Assembly: GCA_020744225.1 (NCBI GenBank)
Contig: JAGMWG010000018.1
Location: 992,001-1,056,000, forward strand
Reading direction: 5' to 3'
DNA length: 64,000 bases
Source: Paraphoma chrysanthemicola
Lineage: Eukaryota > Ascomycota > Dothideomycetes > Pleosporales > Phaeosphaeriaceae
Shown here: positions 60,764 to 64,000 of the stretch, piece by piece
Layout: each line of letters starts with the position of its first letter
Position numbering within the stretch: the stretch's first letter is position 1
Notes under the pieces: generated by a model
Seen by the model: only the letters and a program-made list of their open reading frames with translations
Database searches by the model: none
Told to the model about the DNA's origin: nothing
Program-made: the position numbers and the translations under genes

Positions 60764-62264
60764 ATGTCCGACCACAGCGAGGCGCCTTCATCTCAGCCAC
60801 TTCTCCACGACTTCGACATCCCCAGGAAGGACCAAGCCTCCGTCTCGTTACGGTCGTTGGAGGATGGCGACAGAACAGTCTCCGAGGTCGAGGCGCTAAG
60901 AGTACAGCGTCGGCTAGGCTTTTGGCGTCGGTTGCGAATGTCGATGCAACGGAGACGGCATGGTGCGGCAGACGATGACGGCTTGAAAGACGTGAAGCTC
61001 GGGGGCCAGTCTGCGAAGAAGAAGAAGAAGAGCCAGAAGCTCAGATGGAGGAGGAGGTCGTGTTTGGCGCTTCCGCTGTTGATCATTTGCGTATTGTAAG
61101 TCCTGTCAGGTGTCCCCTTGGCTTCCGCGCGTTTCCGCCGGCTGCAGCCACCCACATCTTATCTGCATGAGATCTGCACCAGTGCTGGCCTTATGGCCTC
61201 ACGGCCATTTCGATATGTCGATAGCTCGAAGACGGCTGTTTGCTAATTCCTTCAGTGGTCTTATCCACATACTAAACTTCTTCCTGGGCTACATTCCACT
61301 CTTATGGGACGATCCCGCAGCCTCGCTGGACTGGACATTACCAGACAAGGCGAGCTCAGATATTGCATCGCATCTACTCGACATCACTCGCGACGTCTCG
61401 CCAATTCCCTGCCATAGTCATAACGACTACTGGCGGCGCGTGCCCCTCTACGATGCCTTACGATGGGGCTGCACCGGCGTTGAAGCCGACGTCTGGCTCT
61501 TTGAAGAGGAACTCTTTGTCGGCCACAGTACCAACGCACTGACCAAGAACCGTACATTCCGCTCCATGTACGTTGATCCTCTGGTCAAGATGTTGGACCA
61601 CAAGAATGAGCTCGGCGAGTTTGCATCTACCTCTAGCGTCAAGAATGGCGTCTTTGATACCGCGCCGGAGCAAACACTGGTTCTCCTCGTCGACTTCAAG
61701 AATGACGGCCGTGACATTTTTCCTTATGTTTCTCAACATCTCACAGCTCTGCGTGAGAAAGGTTACCTGTCTTACTTCAACGGCGAGACCACTGTCGAAG
61801 GCGCTATTACCGTTGTCGCTACTGGCAATGCCCCCTTTGATCTCATTACAGCAAACACCACCTACCGCGACATCTTCTTCGATGCTCCCCTAGCCCAAAT
61901 GTACGATGCCGCCAAGCTCAACACGCGTGGCGGTCAGGGCACAGTCGGCACGTCTCCCAACTCTCATTTCGATTGTACCAACTCGTACTACGCATCGGTA
62001 GACTTCCGCAAGGCAATTGGCTTTGTATGGTGGGGCACTTTATCCCCAAAACAACTAGACCTTGTTCGCGGCCAGATTAAGGGCGCACATGAGCGTGGTC
62101 TCAAGGCACGTTACTGGAGCGCGCCTAAGTGGCCTATTGGACTGCGGAATAGAATCTGGAAATTGCTGGTCGAGGAAGGCGTAGACTATCTGAACGGTGA
62201 CGATTTGAAGGGCATGACTAGACTTGACTGGGGTGTTAGACGACACTGGGGTCTGACAGGATAG
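60764..62264 (+). CDS. Aim6-like membrane-anchored PLC-like phosphodiesterase family protein
   Basis: Exons 60764-61095 and 61256-62264 give 446 residues; the 160-nt intron is the longest in the window (donor GTAAGT, acceptor TTCAG). The first 105 residues are polar, with a Lys run (KKKKKSQK). The splice junction lies inside a transmembrane segment (LALPLLIICVLFGLIHILNF). The lumenal or external domain begins with CHSHNDYWRRVPLYDALRWG, then GVEADVW and LFVGHS. These supply the His, Asn/Asp and Glu/Asp pattern of the glycerophosphodiesterase/PLC-like barrel, and VLLVDFKNDGRDIF and ARYWSAPKWP continue it. It matches the family of yeast Aim6 (altered inheritance of mitochondria 6), whose substrate is unknown. 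ATG 60764 is the first in frame. Confidence 0.85.
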
Positions 62265-62539
62265 ACGGGACATTCATCGGTAGAAGGCGTTTTTCGGAGC
62301 ATTGGAGCATTACAGCACAGTGGTTGGTTGGGATTGCTAGATACCCGTGGCTTTGGCGGCATCAAGCATGAAAGATGGTGTCTATATAATCTAGTATGTA
62401 TAGTATTCTAGGATTTCCAAGTCCTCCCGTCCGTGTTCGTGGCCTGTACCCCGAAGAGGATGGCTACACACCTTCCTGGATGATGTTTCTGCCTTGGACA
62501 TCCAAGCAAGTTCTCTGAGCGGTTCTCTACCAACTACTT
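62265..62539. other. Short spacer between converging genes
   Basis: This contains the 3' UTRs of the Aim6-like gene and of the minus-strand gene. No further feature seen. Confidence 0.5.
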
Positions 62540-63556
62540 CTAGTTCTTGCGCTTTGCCGCCATCATCTCTCGATACGTATCGATAATAGTCTTTCTTTCC
62601 TCACCAAGCTCTTCACGCTTCCTCAAACTACCCACCGCGTTAGGCACATTGCCGACCTTTGCGCCGGCCCCGTTCTTCACTTTGAAGATCTCTCTCGGCG
62701 TTCGTGTGAACTCTGGCGGCGCAGAAACAACGTCGTGCAGCCCTTTTCTCGTCTCCCTCGTCTTCTTCAACGCCTCCCACTCGTCTTCGCTATGATTATC
62801 AACTTCACCAACCAGCAGTTTCCGCTTCCCCTTCTTCGCCTTCTTCTTCTTCCCGTTAACTGATGCATCAGGAACATCGGCCGTCTTGTCTTCCCACATG
62901 GCCTTGTGTTCGTCGGCATCTTCCTCGGCGAGCTCGCGTTCCTCCTGCTCCTTTTCGCGTATGCGCACCTCCTCTTCGCGCCACCCCTTCTGCAAACGCT
63001 TCAATTTGCGCTCGTGCTTTGTGATTCTGTGATCGCTGATGCCTGCGACTTTCTTGCCGCCGCGCGATACTCCAGACAGCGGAAGGGCCTGGTCGACTCG
63101 CGCGCGGAACTGGAACATGGATTCGCCAGGCTGGATCTTGAGGTCGACCTTTGCGGCGTCTTGTCGCAGCGCGCTCTGAGCCCCGCCATCTGGCTCAATT
63201 TGCTCTTTGGCCTGCTGCGCTTCTTGTCTCTTCTGCTTCTTGGATTTCACGGCGCCGTCATCGAGCCCTGAGCGCTTGGGCCTCGAACCTTGGGAGAAGG
63301 CCATGAGGCGCGCAAACCCCTTTGGCGTGTCGTCGGTGCCGTAGCCTTCGACACGGCCTGTCTTGCGCTTCTTGGCTCGCGGTGCGGAGCTAAAGGTGCG
63401 CGCTTTGCCGACTGGGAGCGAGGTTGCGTGCAGCGTCGGCGGGAGATTGAATCTAAGCAGCAATCGTTAGCCATGACTGCGCCGTCGACCTCGGCCTGGT
63501 TCAGCATACTGGTTCTCGTCATCGTCATCGGCTCTGCGCTTGTGTTTGTGGGGCAT
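62540..63556 (-). CDS. Conserved basic coiled-coil protein, probably nuclear/nucleolar, two exons
   Basis: Exons 63556-63510 and 63452-62540 give 319 residues. The 57-nt intron has a CTAAC branch sequence shortly before TTAG, and splicing joins MPHKHKRRADDDDENQ to FNLPPTLHA. Reading the second exon alone would start inside the intron, so the upstream ATG is preferred. The protein is rich in Lys, Arg and Glu: KSKKQKRQEAQQAKEQ, a predicted coiled coil near residues 165-205 (HERKLKRLQKGWREEEVR), and KKKKAKKGKRK. It ends IDTYREMMAAKRKN. Such composition and the short acidic N-terminus resemble ribosome-biogenesis proteins (a CCDC137-like protein is possible). I recognise the pattern as fungal-conserved but cannot name a function. 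Confidence 0.75.
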
Positions 63557-63889
63557 GTTGGCTCGGGTGCGTGGCGTGCGGGACGCTGGCGCACCTGGAT
63601 GCTCGCATCACGAAGTTGCAAAAAAAACATGCAGGGATCTGATCTACGCCCCGCGGAAGTGGGGCCACCAATGCCCACCCACGCCCTGAGCCGAGACTTC
63701 AATGCTTTGGCCATTATCCGCCAGTGCTCCGTTTGATATACACATTCATACATACATGACGATGGAGAAGCGAAGTATCTGTCCGGGCCTTTGCCTTTCC
63801 CTGGTATCGTAGCATGCCAAAAACGCCCCTGCGCCTTACAGTCTATGCTAACATCGTGGAGAGCGTTTTCGTCGTTTTCATTGAGCCGA
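63557..63889. other. Spacer, nothing recognised
   Basis: Between two minus-strand genes; it should hold the promoter of the coiled-coil protein gene. The plus-strand frame at 63290-63736 is the antisense of that gene's first exon and promoter. Confidence 0.5.
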
Positions 63890-64000
63890 CTAGAAGAGAC
63901 TCCAGCCTTCCCTACGCCCTCCCTTCTTCTCTCTGAGCGCGCGTTCCTCCCGCCGTGACATCATGCGCTTCTCTCTTTGCTCCAGCTGACGAAGTCCTTC
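63890..64000 (-). CDS. C-terminal end of an unidentified minus-strand gene (partial)
   Basis: The minus frame is open from the window edge to TAG at 63892-63890. The 36 residues are highly charged (LEQREKRMMSRREERALREK) and end GWSLF. The composition looks like a helical tail of a real protein, but it is too short to assign. Confidence 0.45.
   Translation of the reverse strand, partial: EGLRQLEQREKRMMSRREERALREKKGGRREGWSLF

Noticed and set aside
63290..63736. 148-codon plus-strand frame with a hydrophobic segment (SILVLVIVIGSALVFVGHV)
   Set aside because: It is antisense to the first exon, intron and promoter of the coiled-coil gene, whose own splice signals and coding pattern are stronger.

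Overview
The window is a chromosomal segment of a filamentous ascomycete (Pezizomycotina; gene content suggests a Dothideomycete, which is inference). It has compact intron-bearing genes with introns mostly 45-65 nt long, single-copy eukaryotic genes (a cohesin Scc3/STAG subunit, cullin-4, an Aim6-like protein, a Ubp1-like deubiquitinase), secreted oxidases typical of moulds, and a large AT-rich block with the signature of repeat-induced point mutation (RIP).

Layout. (1) 1-9200 is a normal-GC arm: the 3' end of a Ubp1-like deubiquitinase, a small secreted protein gene (minus), a four-exon laccase, a broken GNAT acetyltransferase gene, about 2 kb with no recognisable gene, and a three-exon NmrA-like oxidoreductase whose stop codon lies exactly where the AT-rich block begins. 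(2) 9201 to about 43240 is a 34-kb island of RIP-mutated, nested retroelements. C survives almost only as CpT, and stop codons crowd all frames. The clearest element is a Ty3/gypsy retrotransposon on the minus strand (15050-25348) with 500-bp LTRs and a 5-bp target duplication. Two much less mutated DNA transposons sit inside it: a 454-bp hAT-like non-autonomous element (8-bp duplication) and a 2.65-kb Fot1/pogo-like element (97-bp TIRs, TA duplication, DD35D transposase with one premature stop). This gypsy element itself appears to split an older retroelement (protease traces on its left, RT-RNase H-integrase traces on its right). A second gypsy family (35626-43239, minus) has 187-bp LTRs and a 40-bp x 8 tandem array, with an inverted partial copy at the left edge (9490-11345). 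A RIP-decayed reading frame at about 31.4-33.4 kb looks like an Fe(II)/2-oxoglutarate-type dioxygenase. (3) 43460-64000 is a gene-rich arm: a secreted streptogramin-lyase-like propeller, a seven-exon heme-thiolate peroxidase (minus), an MHYT-domain hybrid histidine kinase (minus), the cohesin subunit, cullin-4, an Aim6-like phosphodiesterase, a basic coiled-coil protein (minus) and the end of another minus-strand gene.

How the parts relate. Genes are individually transcribed; I see no biosynthetic cluster. Laccase, peroxidase and the propeller protein are all predicted to be secreted and could share an extracellular oxidative or degradative role, but only proximity supports that. The kinase and the cohesin gene are divergent and share a 1.36-kb promoter region. 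The most informative structure is the nesting order in the AT-rich island: older, heavily mutated retroelements host younger DNA elements that show little or no RIP. All exon boundaries were inferred by eye from splice signals, reading frame and family conservation.
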